46,795 bases of DNA from Pseudomonadota bacterium (GCA_027623205.1 JAQBYC010000028.1:1-46795); one strand, 5' to 3'; shown: positions 1 to 8,765, numbered from the stretch's first letter. Numbers and translations are program-made. Notes: a model not told the origin generated them from the sequence alone.

Positions 1-60
1 AGGCCTAGCAAATAAAAGCGGACATTTAATGTGCTACAAAAACCGGACATCTGTATGTGT
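1..60. mobile_element. Possible insertion-sequence end remnant
   Basis: The first bases contain two spaced copies of the heptamer CGGACAT (19-25 and 44-50) in an A-rich context. Repeated GCGGACATTT-like blocks are common at the ends of some IS21-like and related insertion sequences. No transposase is visible and the window edge cuts the region, so this is only a suggestion. It may instead be ordinary promoter DNA for the hydrolase gene at 229. Confidence 0.2.
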
Positions 61-228
61 CATTGACAGATGCCGCGTATCGGCACACATTTTCAATGAA
101 TTCTGCAAAATACGTCTGCAATGACTTGCGGTTGCGGGGGGCAGTGCATTATATGGGCCTTAAGAACGGCGTCGATAGCTCCCTGGGGCGTACAGGTCGC
201 AGCATCGGCATTATGGAGTGCTCACGAA

Positions 229-879
229 ATGCCTGAAGTTATCTTCAATGGACCCGCCGGCAGGCTGGAAGGGCGCTTTCACGAAAGCAAGGCGGCAAAC
301 GCGCCAATTGCCATGGTGTTGCATCCCCATCCCCGTTTCGGCGGCACCATGAACAACAAGATTGTTTACAATTTGTACCATTCATTTGTGGAGCGGGAGT
401 TTTCCGTTTTGCGTTTTAACTTTCGCGGAGTCGGGCGCAGCCAAGGTGTCTATGACAACGGCATCGGCGAATTGTCCGATGCCGCCTCCGCGCTCGATTG
501 GCTGCAAAGTATCCACCCCAACGCCAAGGTCTGCTGGATCGGCGGCTATTCATTCGGCGCCTGGATATCCATGCAGTTGCTGATGCGCCGGCCCGAAATT
601 TCAGGCTTTATCTCCATCGCCCCGCCCGCCAACAATTTTGATTTCACTTTCCTGGCGCCTTGCCCTGCGTCGGGACTGATCGTTCACGGCAGTCGCGATG
701 AAACGGTCCCGGAAGCAGACGCGGCGGCCCTGGCTGAACGATTACAGGCCCAGCGGAGAATTGCCATCGATTATCGCAGGATCCCCGGTGCGACCCATTT
801 CTTCCAGGGCAAGATGGACCGGGTGAACAAGGAAGTGGCCAGCTATCTGGACGCTAACCTGAAGGAAGATGCAGCCTGA
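229..879 (+). CDS. Alpha/beta hydrolase (COG2945-type), 216 aa
   Basis: This is a compact cytoplasmic alpha/beta hydrolase. The nucleophile elbow is GGYSFGAW with Ser in the GxSxG position, the acid is probably the Asp in HGSRDETVP, and the catalytic His lies in GATHFFQGK near the C-terminus. An HPHPRFGGTMNNK motif near residue 30 is typical of the small COG2945 hydrolases. I chose ATG 229 because GGAG at 215-218 precedes it by 10 nt and because the 36 residues encoded upstream do not fit the family. The substrate cannot be read from sequence. A short gene for a membrane protein follows 39 nt downstream on the same strand. Confidence 0.85.
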   Translation: MPEVIFNGPAGRLEGRFHESKAANAPIAMVLHPHPRFGGTMNNKIVYNLYHSFVEREFSVLRFNFRGVGRSQGVYDNGIGELSDAASALDWLQSIHPNAKVCWIGGYSFGAWISMQLLMRRPEISGFISIAPPANNFDFTFLAPCPASGLIVHGSRDETVPEADAAALAERLQAQRRIAIDYRRIPGATHFFQGKMDRVNKEVASYLDANLKEDAA

Positions 880-918
880 CCAGGTGTATTCGGCAGCCGT
901 CGGATCGCCCTAGTCGGC

Positions 919-1101
919 ATGAAATTCCTGCTTTTACTGTTGATCGTGGTCGGCGGCTTGGTTTGGTGGCTGGGTGCGGTTCGGGTGGCCCGGCTACTTG
1001 GGGTGCCAAAAAGCTGGACCACGAAACGGGGCCAGATTACCTTTGCCGCGATTATCATTGGCGCCGCCCTGGCCATCACCCTGTTGCCATATCTGAAATA
1101 G
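919..1101 (+). CDS. Small two-helix membrane protein, 60 aa
   Basis: The predicted 60-residue protein has two hydrophobic segments, residues 2-20 (leucine/valine-rich with a WW pair) and about 40-57, separated by a basic polar loop (KSWTTKRGQ). That is the pattern of a small integral membrane hairpin protein. It sits 39 nt after the hydrolase stop and could be cotranscribed with it. No strong Shine-Dalgarno sequence is visible (GGATCG and AGTCGG precede the ATG). A longer open frame on the opposite strand (843-1271) overlaps it but has no family signature. The function is unknown, and the gene is supported only by composition and context. Confidence 0.45.
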   Translation: MKFLLLLLIVVGGLVWWLGAVRVARLLGVPKSWTTKRGQITFAAIIIGAALAITLLPYLK

Positions 1102-1364
1102 CAGCCTTGTAAGCGCCTCGCCTCGTAATAGGGCACCAAGGTAGAGCTGCGATTGCCCATCGCCATCGAGGTCACGCCGTTATGACGGACACAGCTGCCC
1201 AGGGAGTGCCGGACATTCCGCGCACCCAATTGAATGTGGCCGTCGACAACGCCCGGGCCGTCAGCCGCCACTGGATATTTTCTAGACCATTATGGCTCCC
1301 GTATGGGCATTCCTGTAGGCTGGCACATTGAATCTCGGCAAAATCCGCATGTATGGAGCTTTTG
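1102..1364. other. Spacer upstream of the FAD/GcvT dehydrogenase
   Basis: No confident gene lies here. On the minus strand about 1110-1270 reads as a plausible but family-less peptide that runs on antisense through the small membrane gene. It could be the decayed 3' part of an old gene. The right end carries the ribosome binding site GGAG (1355-1358) for the gene starting at 1365. I see no clear terminator, riboswitch or palindrome. Confidence 0.3.
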
Positions 1365-3818
1365 ATGTCAGTTTCGCCCCCAAGTCACGCGGCCATCGTC
1401 ATAATAGGCGGCGGCGTCGTGGGTTGTTCCATCGCCTATCATCTTGTCAAACTGGGTATCACGGATGTCGTGCTGTTGGAGCGTAAACAGCTCTCCAGCG
1501 GCACCACTTGGCATGCCGCCGGCCTGGTCGGGCAGTTGCGGGCGACGCAGAATTTGACCCAGTTGGCGAAATATTCGACCGAACTATATGCCGGTTTGCA
1601 GGCGGAGACCGGGCAGGCCACGGGCTTCAAGCAAAACGGTTCGATCTCGCTTGCCACCACGGGGGAAAGGCTGGAGGAATTGCGCCGCGCTGCGTCCATG
1701 GCGCGGGTTTTTGGTCTGGCGGTGGAAGAAATCGGACGGGAGGATATTCACCGTATGTACCCCCTGCTGTCGGTGGAGGATGTGGTGGGCGGGGTTTTCC
1801 TGCCAAAAGATGGCCAGATCAATCCATCTGATTTAACTCAGGCCCTGGCCAAGGGCGCGCGGGCGGGCGGCGTCAGGATCCTGGAAAACACCAGGGTCAC
1901 GGACATTTTAACGGCTCGGGACAGGGTAACCGGCGTCGCCATAGACGGTGGCAGTATCGGCGCGGATATCGTCGTCAATTGCACCGGTATGTGGGGCCGG
2001 GACGTGGGCGCCATGACCGATGCATTGGTGCCTCTGCACGCCTGCGAGCATTTCTATGTGGTAACCGAGCCCATGGCCGGCGTTACCCCGGACTTGCCGG
2101 TGCTGCGCGATCCCGACAACTATGCCTACTACAAGGAAGATGCGGGCAAGATTCTACTGGGCGCCTTCGAGCCGGAAGCAAAGCCTTGGGGGATGGATGG
2201 CATTCCGGAGGATTTCTGCTTCGATGAATTGCCCAGTGATATGGAGCATTTCATGCCGGTATTGGAGCGCGCCCTCAGGCGCATGCCGGCGCTGGCCGAT
2301 GTGGGTATCCGTACCTGGTTCTGCGGCCCGGAAAGTTTCACACCCGACAACCGCTATCACCTGGGCGAGATGCCGGAGACGGCGGGCCTGTTCGTTGCCT
2401 GCGGCTTCAATTCCATCGGCATCCAGTCAGCAGGTGGTGTGGGCAAGGTGATGGCCGAATGGATCCGCGACGGCCACGCATCCCTGGATCTGTGGGATGT
2501 TGATATCCGCCGCAACATGCCCCATCAAAACAACGGCCGCTATCTGCGTGAACGGGTCAGCGAATGTTTGGGGCTGCTGTATGCCGTGCATTGGCCGTTC
2601 TATCAATACCGCACCGCGCGCGGCGTCCGGAAATCGCCCCTGCACGACCGCCTCGCCCAGGCCGGCGCCGCCTTCGGCGAGGCTGCGGGGTGGGAGCGGG
2701 CCAATTGGTACAGCCCCGGCGAAGTGACGCCAGGCTATGAATACAGTTTTGGCCGGCAAAACTGGTTCGATCTCTCGGCGGGTGAACATCGCGCGGTCCG
2801 TCAGTCGGTGGCCATCTTCGATCAGACCTCGTTCGCCAAGTTTCAACTCGCCGGGCGTGATGCCTTGGCTGTGCTTAACCAGGTCTGCGCCAATCAGATC
2901 GATGTGGCGCCGGGGCGGACGGTCTATACCCAATGGCTGAACGATCGAGGCGGGATCGAAGCGGACCTGACGGTAACCCGTACCAGCGAAGATGGTTTTC
3001 TGGTTGTCACCTCAGCCACCAGCCAGGTTCGGGATTTTTATTGGCTGAAGAAGCATATCCCGGACGATGCTCACGCCCATCTGGTCGATCTCACCTCCGC
3101 CTACGCGGTGTTGTCCATCATGGGGCCAAGGTCGCGGGAGCTGTTGGCATCGATCACCGATGTCGATGTCGGCAATGCAGCCTTTCCCTTCGGCGCCTCG
3201 CGCGAAATTGCCATTGGCTATGCCACGGTGCGCGCGACGCGCCTGACCTATGTGGGGGAGTTGGGCTGGGAGCTGTATATTCCCGTGGAATTCGCGCAAG
3301 GAGTCTATGATACGATTTTGGCGGCGGGGACTGAATTCGGCCTGCGGCACGCCGGCTATCATGCCCTGGACTCCCTGCGCATGGAAAAGGCCTACCGTCA
3401 TTGGGGGCATGATATTGCGGATGAAGACACCCCTGTCGAAGCGGGTCTTGCCTTTGCCGTCGCTTGGGACAAGCCGGGTGGCTTTATTGGACGCGAGGCA
3501 TTGTTGCGCCAACGTGTGACGGGCCCTCGCCAGCGGCTGGTTCAGTTCAGATTGTCCGATCCCGAGAAATTGCTCTATCACAACGAACCGATCTGGCGTG
3601 ACGGTGTGATCGTCGGTTATATACGCTCGGGCAGTTATGGCCATACCCTTGGCGCGGCCATTGGCCTGGGCTATGTCCGCGATCCCGCGGGTGTCGCCGT
3701 CGATGCCGCGTTCATCAATGACGGCAGCTACAGCATCGAAATCGCATGCGAACAGGTTGCGGCGGCAGCGTCCCTGCGCGCCATGTATGACCCGGACAAC
3801 CTGCGCATACGGGCGTGA
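1365..3818 (+). CDS. FAD-dependent dimethylglycine/sarcosine dehydrogenase-like protein with GcvT domain, 817 aa
   Basis: The protein has the domain order of dimethylglycine and sarcosine dehydrogenases: an N-terminal DAO/FAD Rossmann domain (GGGVVG, residues 15-20), an FAO_M linker, and a C-terminal folate-binding GcvT domain (about 430-817). The motif SGTTWHAAGL places a His at residue 50, which in the family is the covalent 8-alpha-histidyl FAD site. Members oxidatively demethylate N-methylated glycines and pass the one-carbon unit to tetrahydrofolate. The exact substrate is inferred, not shown. ATG 1365 is preferred over ATG 1353 because GGAG (1355-1358) sits 6 nt upstream of it. A 58-residue ORF follows after 3 nt. 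No electron-transfer flavoprotein genes are nearby. Confidence 0.88.
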   Translation: MSVSPPSHAAIVIIGGGVVGCSIAYHLVKLGITDVVLLERKQLSSGTTWHAAGLVGQLRATQNLTQLAKYSTELYAGLQAETGQATGFKQNGSISLATTGERLEELRRAASMARVFGLAVEEIGREDIHRMYPLLSVEDVVGGVFLPKDGQINPSDLTQALAKGARAGGVRILENTRVTDILTARDRVTGVAIDGGSIGADIVVNCTGMWGRDVGAMTDALVPLHACEHFYVVTEPMAGVTPDLPVLRDPDNYAYYKEDAGKILLGAFEPEAKPWGMDGIPEDFCFDELPSDMEHFMPVLERALRRMPALADVGIRTWFCGPESFTPDNRYHLGEMPETAGLFVACGFNSIGIQSAGGVGKVMAEWIRDGHASLDLWDVDIRRNMPHQNNGRYLRERVSECLGLLYAVHWPFYQYRTARGVRKSPLHDRLAQAGAAFGEAAGWERANWYSPGEVTPGYEYSFGRQNWFDLSAGEHRAVRQSVAIFDQTSFAKFQLAGRDALAVLNQVCANQIDVAPGRTVYTQWLNDRGGIEADLTVTRTSEDGFLVVTSATSQVRDFYWLKKHIPDDAHAHLVDLTSAYAVLSIMGPRSRELLASITDVDVGNAAFPFGASREIAIGYATVRATRLTYVGELGWELYIPVEFAQGVYDTILAAGTEFGLRHAGYHALDSLRMEKAYRHWGHDIADEDTPVEAGLAFAVAWDKPGGFIGREALLRQRVTGPRQRLVQFRLSDPEKLLYHNEPIWRDGVIVGYIRSGSYGHTLGAAIGLGYVRDPAGVAVDAAFINDGSYSIEIACEQVAAAASLRAMYDPDNLRIRA

Positions 3819-3821
3819 GCC

Positions 3822-3998
3822 ATGGCGGCATTGCGGCAGGCGGAGGCGGAAACCGAAGCCGGTGATGCGGCCAAACCCGCACCGATCGAATGTCTTTACG
3901 AAGTGCGATTTTATCCCGGCGGCGACCTGACCAAGGGCGAACTTGAAGCCTATGACCTGAAGCATGCCCGGCGCCAATTGCGCGTTTTCAGGGCGTAA
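3822..3998 (+). CDS. Small hypothetical protein, 58 aa, coupled to the dehydrogenase
   Basis: An ATG lies 3 nt after the dehydrogenase stop codon and opens a 58-codon frame with codon use like its neighbours. The N-terminal third is rich in Ala and Glu (AALRQAEAETEAGDAA). The rest has a mixed sequence with CLYEVRFYPGG and a basic tail (HARRQLRVFRA). There is no signal peptide, membrane helix or recognised family. No separate ribosome binding site is visible, so it would depend on translational coupling with the upstream gene. The position suggests a small partner or accessory of the flavoenzyme, but that is inference. Confidence 0.5.
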   Translation: MAALRQAEAETEAGDAAKPAPIECLYEVRFYPGGDLTKGELEAYDLKHARRQLRVFRA

Positions 3999-4010
3999 CG
4001 CAGTTGCCGA

Positions 4011-4388
4011 TTGATACATGCATCATCGAAAAAGCATATCGTCGACGAGGAACAACGCAGGCAGAATGCCGCACGTAATCCGCGTCGACGGCGGACCCTG
4101 ACTGCACATCATCGCTGGCTGCAAGGGGATAGCGATGGCCTTCGCGCCGATCTGTCGGACGAAAACCTAAGCAACGTAAATCTCGAAGGGCGGGATTTGA
4201 GCCTTGTCAGCCTGGCTAACGCGAAACTGCCGGGCGCGCGGTTGCGCGGCGCCAAACTGGTCGGCGCGGATCTAACCGGCGCGGACTTGTGGCGCGCCAA
4301 TCTAGCCCGCTGTGTCATCTCGCCGGACAGTCTGCATCAGGCGCTCAATTGCGAAGCGCCTGACCTGACGTCAGAAGGAACAGTTTAG
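4011..4388 (+). CDS. Pentapeptide-repeat protein, 125 aa
   Basis: From about residue 46 to 105 the protein carries A(D/N)LXX-type pentapeptide repeats: LRADL, ENLSNVNL, RDLSLVSL, NAKLPGARL, RGAKLVGADL, TGADLWRANL. These fold as a right-handed quadrilateral beta-helix. The N-terminal 45 residues are basic (RRQNAARNPRRRRTL). The only start for the complete frame is TTG 4011, without a strong ribosome binding site, so the true start is uncertain. The ATG at 4018 is out of frame. The gene lies 12 nt after the 58-residue ORF and may belong to the same transcript. Functions of such proteins vary widely (DNA mimics, membrane-associated proteins), and nothing here selects one. Confidence 0.7.
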   Translation: MIHASSKKHIVDEEQRRQNAARNPRRRRTLTAHHRWLQGDSDGLRADLSDENLSNVNLEGRDLSLVSLANAKLPGARLRGAKLVGADLTGADLWRANLARCVISPDSLHQALNCEAPDLTSEGTV

Positions 4389-4621
4389 CGGCACCGACTT
4401 AATTCAGTGGCGGCCATGTGATAGGTTGCGATTGAAACTCAACGAAGCACAAGGAAGGGCCGGTCATAAAAATCGAGGTGAAGGGCCCGCCCGATTGGCT
4501 GTATTCCAATTTTATTCGAGGCATGGGATCTCTGCCGGTTCGGATCTTGCAATGATACTCCCTGGCGCGGTGTCCATACTGTTCTGACGGCAGGCCAAGG
4601 ACCTGGCGGGCGTAAATATTC

Positions 4622-5263
4622 TCAATCAGCCCGCACATAGCGTCGGGTCAGAATGCGGATCCGGTCGCGAAAATGCGGGCGCACCCGGGCGGACCACGGT
4701 GTTTCGACGGCGGTCTTCCAGGCCGCGCTCCGCGTCACGTCCGGCGACGTCAGATGATAAATCGCGACATAGCGATGGGTGCCTTCGGCATCCTCGCCGG
4801 ACCGGTAGCGCCGGGCGGCCAGGGTGCCGGGTACGGCGGCGAGGGCCGGAAGGTGCTCCTCGTCGTACCAGGCGTTGAAATCATTCTCGGCCTCGGGCGT
4901 GACGTTCATGGCATTGAGCAGCAGGCCGCCGGCGGCCTCCGGGGCCGCTGCGGCACCGGGTGAAAGCTGCGTACCTTCAAATCGCAGCAAGCGCCCGCAC
5001 ATCGTTGTCACGCGCTTCGACCAGACCGAGAGGTTGTCGTAGGCAATGGATTGGTAGGCCGGGCTGCGCAAGACCTCGAGCGCATCAAGATCATATGTCG
5101 CAACCGCGAAAGTTTGCTCCGGGTCGCCGATCCAACGCTCACAGGCGCCAAACCCCGGCACCGCCCGGCGTTCCGGAATATGTTCCAGATCATACCAGTC
5201 ATGGAACTCATCCGTATGCGCGGTGGAAAAATCGAATGCGGCGACCAACAAACCCATGGACAT
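4622..5263 (-). CDS. Two-domain dimeric alpha/beta-barrel (EthD/DUF4286-like) protein, 213 aa
   Basis: The protein is an internal duplication of a ferredoxin-like, dimeric alpha+beta-barrel domain. The first copy has DEFHDWYDLEHIPER near residue 20 and the second NDFNAWYDEEHLPAL near residue 130. Each is followed by a VPG turn and a beta strand. The conserved WYD-EH signature is seen in EthD-like and DUF4286-like proteins, some of which bind or transform small organic molecules. ATG 5263 is preceded by GGGAG at good spacing. A single-domain relative lies just upstream on the same strand (5315-5692), so the two are probably one transcript, divergent from the ThDP-enzyme operon at 5879. The function is unknown. 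Confidence 0.75.
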   Translation of the reverse strand: MSMGLLVAAFDFSTAHTDEFHDWYDLEHIPERRAVPGFGACERWIGDPEQTFAVATYDLDALEVLRSPAYQSIAYDNLSVWSKRVTTMCGRLLRFEGTQLSPGAAAAPEAAGGLLLNAMNVTPEAENDFNAWYDEEHLPALAAVPGTLAARRYRSGEDAEGTHRYVAIYHLTSPDVTRSAAWKTAVETPWSARVRPHFRDRIRILTRRYVRAD

Positions 5264-5314
5264 GGTATTCTCCCAGTTACCTTAAGGGCATCATCTCAGG
5301 CCACCGAAGGCATT

Positions 5315-5692
5315 TCAAGGGCATGGCGGCAGAGTGCCCGATCCGATTACCTTGCGCAGGACATGACGGCGGTTGGTGGTAAAGGGCCGTACCTCGGTCG
5401 GCCATCGGCCGCGTTCGCCGGCTTCGGCCCATGCAGCACTCAGCAAGACCTCTGGGCTTTCGATCTCGTAGATCACGCTGTAGCGCGGCTCGTCACCCGG
5501 GTCCATGGCCTGTTCTTCCCCGGCCAGCATCATCCGCAGCGGCTCTCTCACCGAGCGTGTCGCCGCGAGGACCCCCGGCACGGACGTGAGATAAGGCACA
5601 TGCTCGACTTCATAAACCAGGTTGAAAAGGTCTTCCTTGTCCGCTGGTACGTCCATGCTGACGACGAAGAAGTATCGCGTATCTATTGTCAT
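5315..5692 (-). CDS. Single-domain dimeric alpha/beta-barrel protein, 125 aa
   Basis: This is a shorter relative of the neighbouring 4622-5263 product. It has one ferredoxin-like barrel with DLFNLVYEVEHVPYL near residue 22, VPGVLAATR, and a later strand YSVIYEIESPEVLLS that matches the corresponding strand of the larger protein. The key Trp-Tyr-Asp is replaced by LVYEVEH, so the active-site-like His is kept but the Trp is not. The two genes probably arose by duplication and are separated by 51 nt. The gene is transcribed away from the ThDP operon across a 186-bp shared upstream region, which suggests but does not prove a link to that pathway. Confidence 0.72.
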   Translation of the reverse strand: MTIDTRYFFVVSMDVPADKEDLFNLVYEVEHVPYLTSVPGVLAATRSVREPLRMMLAGEEQAMDPGDEPRYSVIYEIESPEVLLSAAWAEAGERGRWPTEVRPFTTNRRHVLRKVIGSGTLPPCP

Positions 5693-5878
5693 GCGCCGTA
5701 TTCCCTATACCCCTCATTCGCGGATAGATGATCCACCTACCCGGAAGCCAGCCTAGGATAACCCGGTGGGCGTATGTTTTGGAAATGGGCGATTGGCGGC
5801 GGGATGGCGGCGTGTCATCATTGGGCCAGAACCGAACCGGCAGGTGAATGGGATGCCCAGGATTAGGAGTGCGCAAAA

Positions 5879-7507
5879 ATGAAAGCGGTTGAAGCCATTG
5901 TCGAAATTCTGAAACGGGAAGGGGTCGAATGTCTGATCGGCTACCCCGTCAACCATGTTCTGGAATACGCCGCGCGCTGGGATATCCGGCCCATTATTGT
6001 GCGCCAGGAACGCATAGGCCTGCATATGGCCGATGCCATGTCGCGGCTGTCGTCCGGCAAAAGTATAGGCGTATTTGCCATGCAGCATGGACCAGGCGCC
6101 GAAAACGCCTATGGCGGCGTGGCCCAGGCCTTCGGCGAAGGCGTGCCGATCCTGGTATTGCCCATGGGGTATGCCCGGCGGATCGCACATATTCGTCCGA
6201 ATTTCAACTCTACCGAGGCCATGTCCCATGTGGCCAAATCAACCGAGCCGGTGACCTCCGCCGATGAGGTGCCCAACATTATGCGCCGGGCCTTTACCCA
6301 GCTACGTAACGGTCGGGGCGGCCCCTGTGTGGTGGAAATCCCCACCGATGTCTTTAACGAAGAGATGTCGGAAGAATTGAAGTACACCCCGGTCTTGTCG
6401 ACGCGCTATGGGCCGGACCCAGCCGATGTGGCCAAGGCCGCCGAGATGCTCGTAGCGGCAAAGCGGCCGGTAATCTATGCCGGCGGGGGCATCCATTATG
6501 CCGAAGCCTGGCCGCAACTGAAACGGCTGGCAGAAATGTTGGCGGTTCCCGTGTGCACTTCTCTGGGCGGCAAGAGCTCCTTTCCAGAAGATCACCCGCT
6601 TTCCCTCGGCGCTGGCGGTCTGGCGCATCCAAAAGCGGTGCACCAATTTTTGCATGCATCTGACCTGATATTCGGTGTCGGTTGTTCGTTCACCGAAACC
6701 AGCTTCGGCATTGCCATGCCCAAGGGTAAACGCTTTATCCACGCCACCCTGGACCCGGTGGATCTGAACAAGGATGTTGAGGTCGAAGTGGGCCTTTTGG
6801 GCGATGCGGCCTTGACCTTGGATGCGGTGATTGCCGCCGTCGAAGGACTGATTGATGGGCCGCGGGACAGCACGAACGTGGCTGCGGAAATCGCTGCCGT
6901 GCATGCGGCATGGCTGGCCGAGTGGATGCCGAAATTGACCTCTGATCAGAACCCCATGACACCCTACCGGGTGCTGTGGGATTTACAGAACACAGTGGAC
7001 AAGGAGAACACCATCATCACCCATGATGCCGGCTCGCCCCGGGACCAGCTTTCTCCCTTCTGGCGCGCGACCAAACCGCTCAGCTATATTGGCTGGGGCA
7101 AAACCACTCAGTTGGGCTATGGCCTGGGCTTGGCCATGGGCGCTAAACTGGCCCGGCCCGAGGCCCTGTGCATCAATGTATGGGGTGACGCGGCCATTGG
7201 CTTCACAGGGATGGATTTCGAGACGGCGGTGCGCGAACGCATCCCCATTCTGTCGATCCTGATGAATAACTTCTCCATGGCCATCGAATTGAAGATCATG
7301 GAGGTTTCGACGGAGAAATACCGCGCCACCGACATTTCCGGCAATTATGCCGACATGGCCAAGGCCTTTGGCGGTTATGGGGAACGTGTAACGGAGCCCG
7401 CCGAGATTATTCCGGCTATTCAACGCGGCATCGCCCAGACACAGGCAGGCGTTCCGGCGTTGCTGGAGTTCATCACCGACAAGGAAGTTGAAATCTCGCG
7501 CTTCTAA
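5879..7507 (+). CDS. Thiamine-diphosphate-dependent enzyme, acetolactate synthase-like, 542 aa
   Basis: The length and three-domain layout match the acetolactate synthase / benzoylformate decarboxylase superfamily. The N-terminal Pyr domain contains VRQERIGLHMADAMSR, where Glu44 is in the position that protonates thiamine diphosphate. The C-terminal PP domain has the Mg/ThDP motif beginning GDAAIGFTGMDFETAVR and ending at MNN (about residues 434-462). The middle domain is the TPP_enzyme_M type. The enzyme would act on a 2-oxo acid or related acyl donor. It is not an obvious IlvB, because no small subunit is adjacent and the first motif differs. AGGAG precedes the ATG by 9 nt. It is the first gene of a tight plus-strand operon to about 11.07 kb. 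Confidence 0.85.
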   Translation: MKAVEAIVEILKREGVECLIGYPVNHVLEYAARWDIRPIIVRQERIGLHMADAMSRLSSGKSIGVFAMQHGPGAENAYGGVAQAFGEGVPILVLPMGYARRIAHIRPNFNSTEAMSHVAKSTEPVTSADEVPNIMRRAFTQLRNGRGGPCVVEIPTDVFNEEMSEELKYTPVLSTRYGPDPADVAKAAEMLVAAKRPVIYAGGGIHYAEAWPQLKRLAEMLAVPVCTSLGGKSSFPEDHPLSLGAGGLAHPKAVHQFLHASDLIFGVGCSFTETSFGIAMPKGKRFIHATLDPVDLNKDVEVEVGLLGDAALTLDAVIAAVEGLIDGPRDSTNVAAEIAAVHAAWLAEWMPKLTSDQNPMTPYRVLWDLQNTVDKENTIITHDAGSPRDQLSPFWRATKPLSYIGWGKTTQLGYGLGLAMGAKLARPEALCINVWGDAAIGFTGMDFETAVRERIPILSILMNNFSMAIELKIMEVSTEKYRATDISGNYADMAKAFGGYGERVTEPAEIIPAIQRGIAQTQAGVPALLEFITDKEVEISRF

Positions 7508-7530
7508 TATTGGATTACAGGGATAATGCC

Positions 7531-8403
7531 ATGACAACCGCTCGACCCATGACCGTTTCCGCCATTCAGATTACGGCGGAGGATGGCGAAAAGGCAGCCA
7601 CGGTGGAAAAGATGCTGGGCTTTCTGGACGTGGCCGGGCGACGCGGTTCTAAATTGGTGGTGCTGCCGGAAGTCTGGACAGGCCTGGGCTATTCCTCGGA
7701 TGAAGCCTACCTGGAAATCGCCGAGCCGATCCCTGGGCCGACCACCGATCTGGTGGCGGAAAAGGCCCGTGAATACAACATGTGTGTTGTGGGCTCCATC
7801 TATGAAAAGGATGGCAATCAGTACTACAACTCTTCACCCCTGATCGGCCCGGATGGGGTGATCATCGGAAAATATTGGAAGACCCATCTGTTTGATGCGC
7901 CTGACCGTCCGGACATCAAAAACGGTATCCGTGAATCCGATCATGTGCGGGCGGGCACGGAACTGCCGGTCTATCAAACGGCGGCGGCCAAAATCGGCGT
8001 CTCGGTATGCTCCGATCTGCGTTTCCCTGAAGTGTATCGCGAACTGGCCCTGAAGGGCGCCGAGGTGATCGTCTGCGCCTCGGCCTTCCTTAGTCCGCGT
8101 TTTGATCATTGGGAGTTTTTCCTGCGCGCCCGGGCCACGGAAAACCAATGCTGGGTGGTGGCTTCCGGCCAATACGGCGTGGAGCCGAAGTCTGGCATCG
8201 CCTTTGTCGGCCGCTCCATGGTCATCGATCCCTGGGGCACAGTGGTGGCCACGGCCTCGGATGAGGAAGGCGTGATTACCACCGAGATCGATCTGAACTT
8301 CGCCGACGAGGTCAAACGCCGCTATCCCCTGATGGACCAACGTCGGCCGGAACTATATGGCAATATCGGCAAGCCCAAGGATCAGGTACCGCTGTATAAA
8401 TAG
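7531..8403 (+). CDS. Carbon-nitrogen hydrolase (nitrilase superfamily), 290 aa
   Basis: The Glu-Lys-Cys catalytic triad of the nitrilase superfamily is intact: Glu47 in VVLPEVWTG, Lys117 in IIGKYWKTHLFD and Cys160 in VSVCSDLRFPE. The length and the RFPEVYREL block resemble omega-amidases, N-carbamoylputrescine amidases and other aliphatic amidases rather than true nitrilases. It would hydrolyse an amide or carbamoyl C-N bond of a small cytoplasmic metabolite. ATG 7531 is chosen over the upstream TTG 7510 because CAGGGAT lies just upstream of it. The start is 23 nt after the ThDP enzyme, and the next gene begins 2 nt after the stop, so it is clearly cotranscribed. Confidence 0.9.
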   Translation: MTTARPMTVSAIQITAEDGEKAATVEKMLGFLDVAGRRGSKLVVLPEVWTGLGYSSDEAYLEIAEPIPGPTTDLVAEKAREYNMCVVGSIYEKDGNQYYNSSPLIGPDGVIIGKYWKTHLFDAPDRPDIKNGIRESDHVRAGTELPVYQTAAAKIGVSVCSDLRFPEVYRELALKGAEVIVCASAFLSPRFDHWEFFLRARATENQCWVVASGQYGVEPKSGIAFVGRSMVIDPWGTVVATASDEEGVITTEIDLNFADEVKRRYPLMDQRRPELYGNIGKPKDQVPLYK

Positions 8404-8405
8404 TG

Positions 8406-8765
8406 ATGGCCGTCACACCGGAATACCGCGCCTATATCGAGGACCTTGTCGCGCCTTTGGGGCATGTGGGCACGCGGCGCATGTTTGGCGGCCTGGGGGT
8501 GTTCTACCGGGGCCTGATGTTTGCCTTGATCGCCAATGATGTGCTGCATTTCAAAGTCGATGAGCAGAACCGTCCGGACTATGAAGCCGCCGGTATGGCG
8601 CCCTTCAGTTACTTTCGGAATGGCAAGAAACGGGGCCTGAACAGCTATTGGACCGTGCCCGCCGATGTGCTGGATGCGGAGGACGAATTCCTGATCTGGG
8701 CGCGCGGGGCGGCGGATGCCGCATTGCGGGCCGATGCCGCCAAGGGTGGGAAGAAAAACCGGTGA
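8406..8765 (+). CDS. TfoX N-terminal-domain protein, 119 aa
   Basis: The RRMFGGLGVFYRGLMFALI block followed by LHFKVDE and FSYFRNGKK is the signature of the TfoX_N domain. The protein contains only this domain and a basic tail. Stand-alone TfoX_N proteins are common in alphaproteobacteria and their role is unknown. Competence regulation as in Sxy/TfoX should not be assumed. The ATG at 8406 lies 2 nt after the nitrilase stop without its own clear ribosome binding site, indicating translational coupling. A GTG at 8403 overlapping the stop is an alternative start. Its placement inside a metabolic operon is odd for a regulator. Confidence 0.85.
   Translation: MAVTPEYRAYIEDLVAPLGHVGTRRMFGGLGVFYRGLMFALIANDVLHFKVDEQNRPDYEAAGMAPFSYFRNGKKRGLNSYWTVPADVLDAEDEFLIWARGAADAALRADAAKGGKKNR

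Noticed and set aside
843-1271. A 142-codon minus-strand open frame
   Set aside because: It is antisense to the hydrolase end and to the small membrane gene. Its translation shows no family signature, and only the part at about 1110-1270 could be a decayed gene.
3012-4019. A 335-codon minus-strand open frame
   Set aside because: It is antisense to the GcvT domain of the dehydrogenase, with no family motif.
4399-4638. A 79-codon minus-strand open frame downstream of the barrel gene at 4622
   Set aside because: It overlaps the 3' end of that gene, has no ribosome binding site or domain, and an atypical composition. The 4389-4621 spacer otherwise shows no gene.
5610-6229. Minus-strand open frames overlapping the start of the ThDP enzyme
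   Set aside because: They lie antisense to a gene with clear catalytic motifs and have no recognisable domains.
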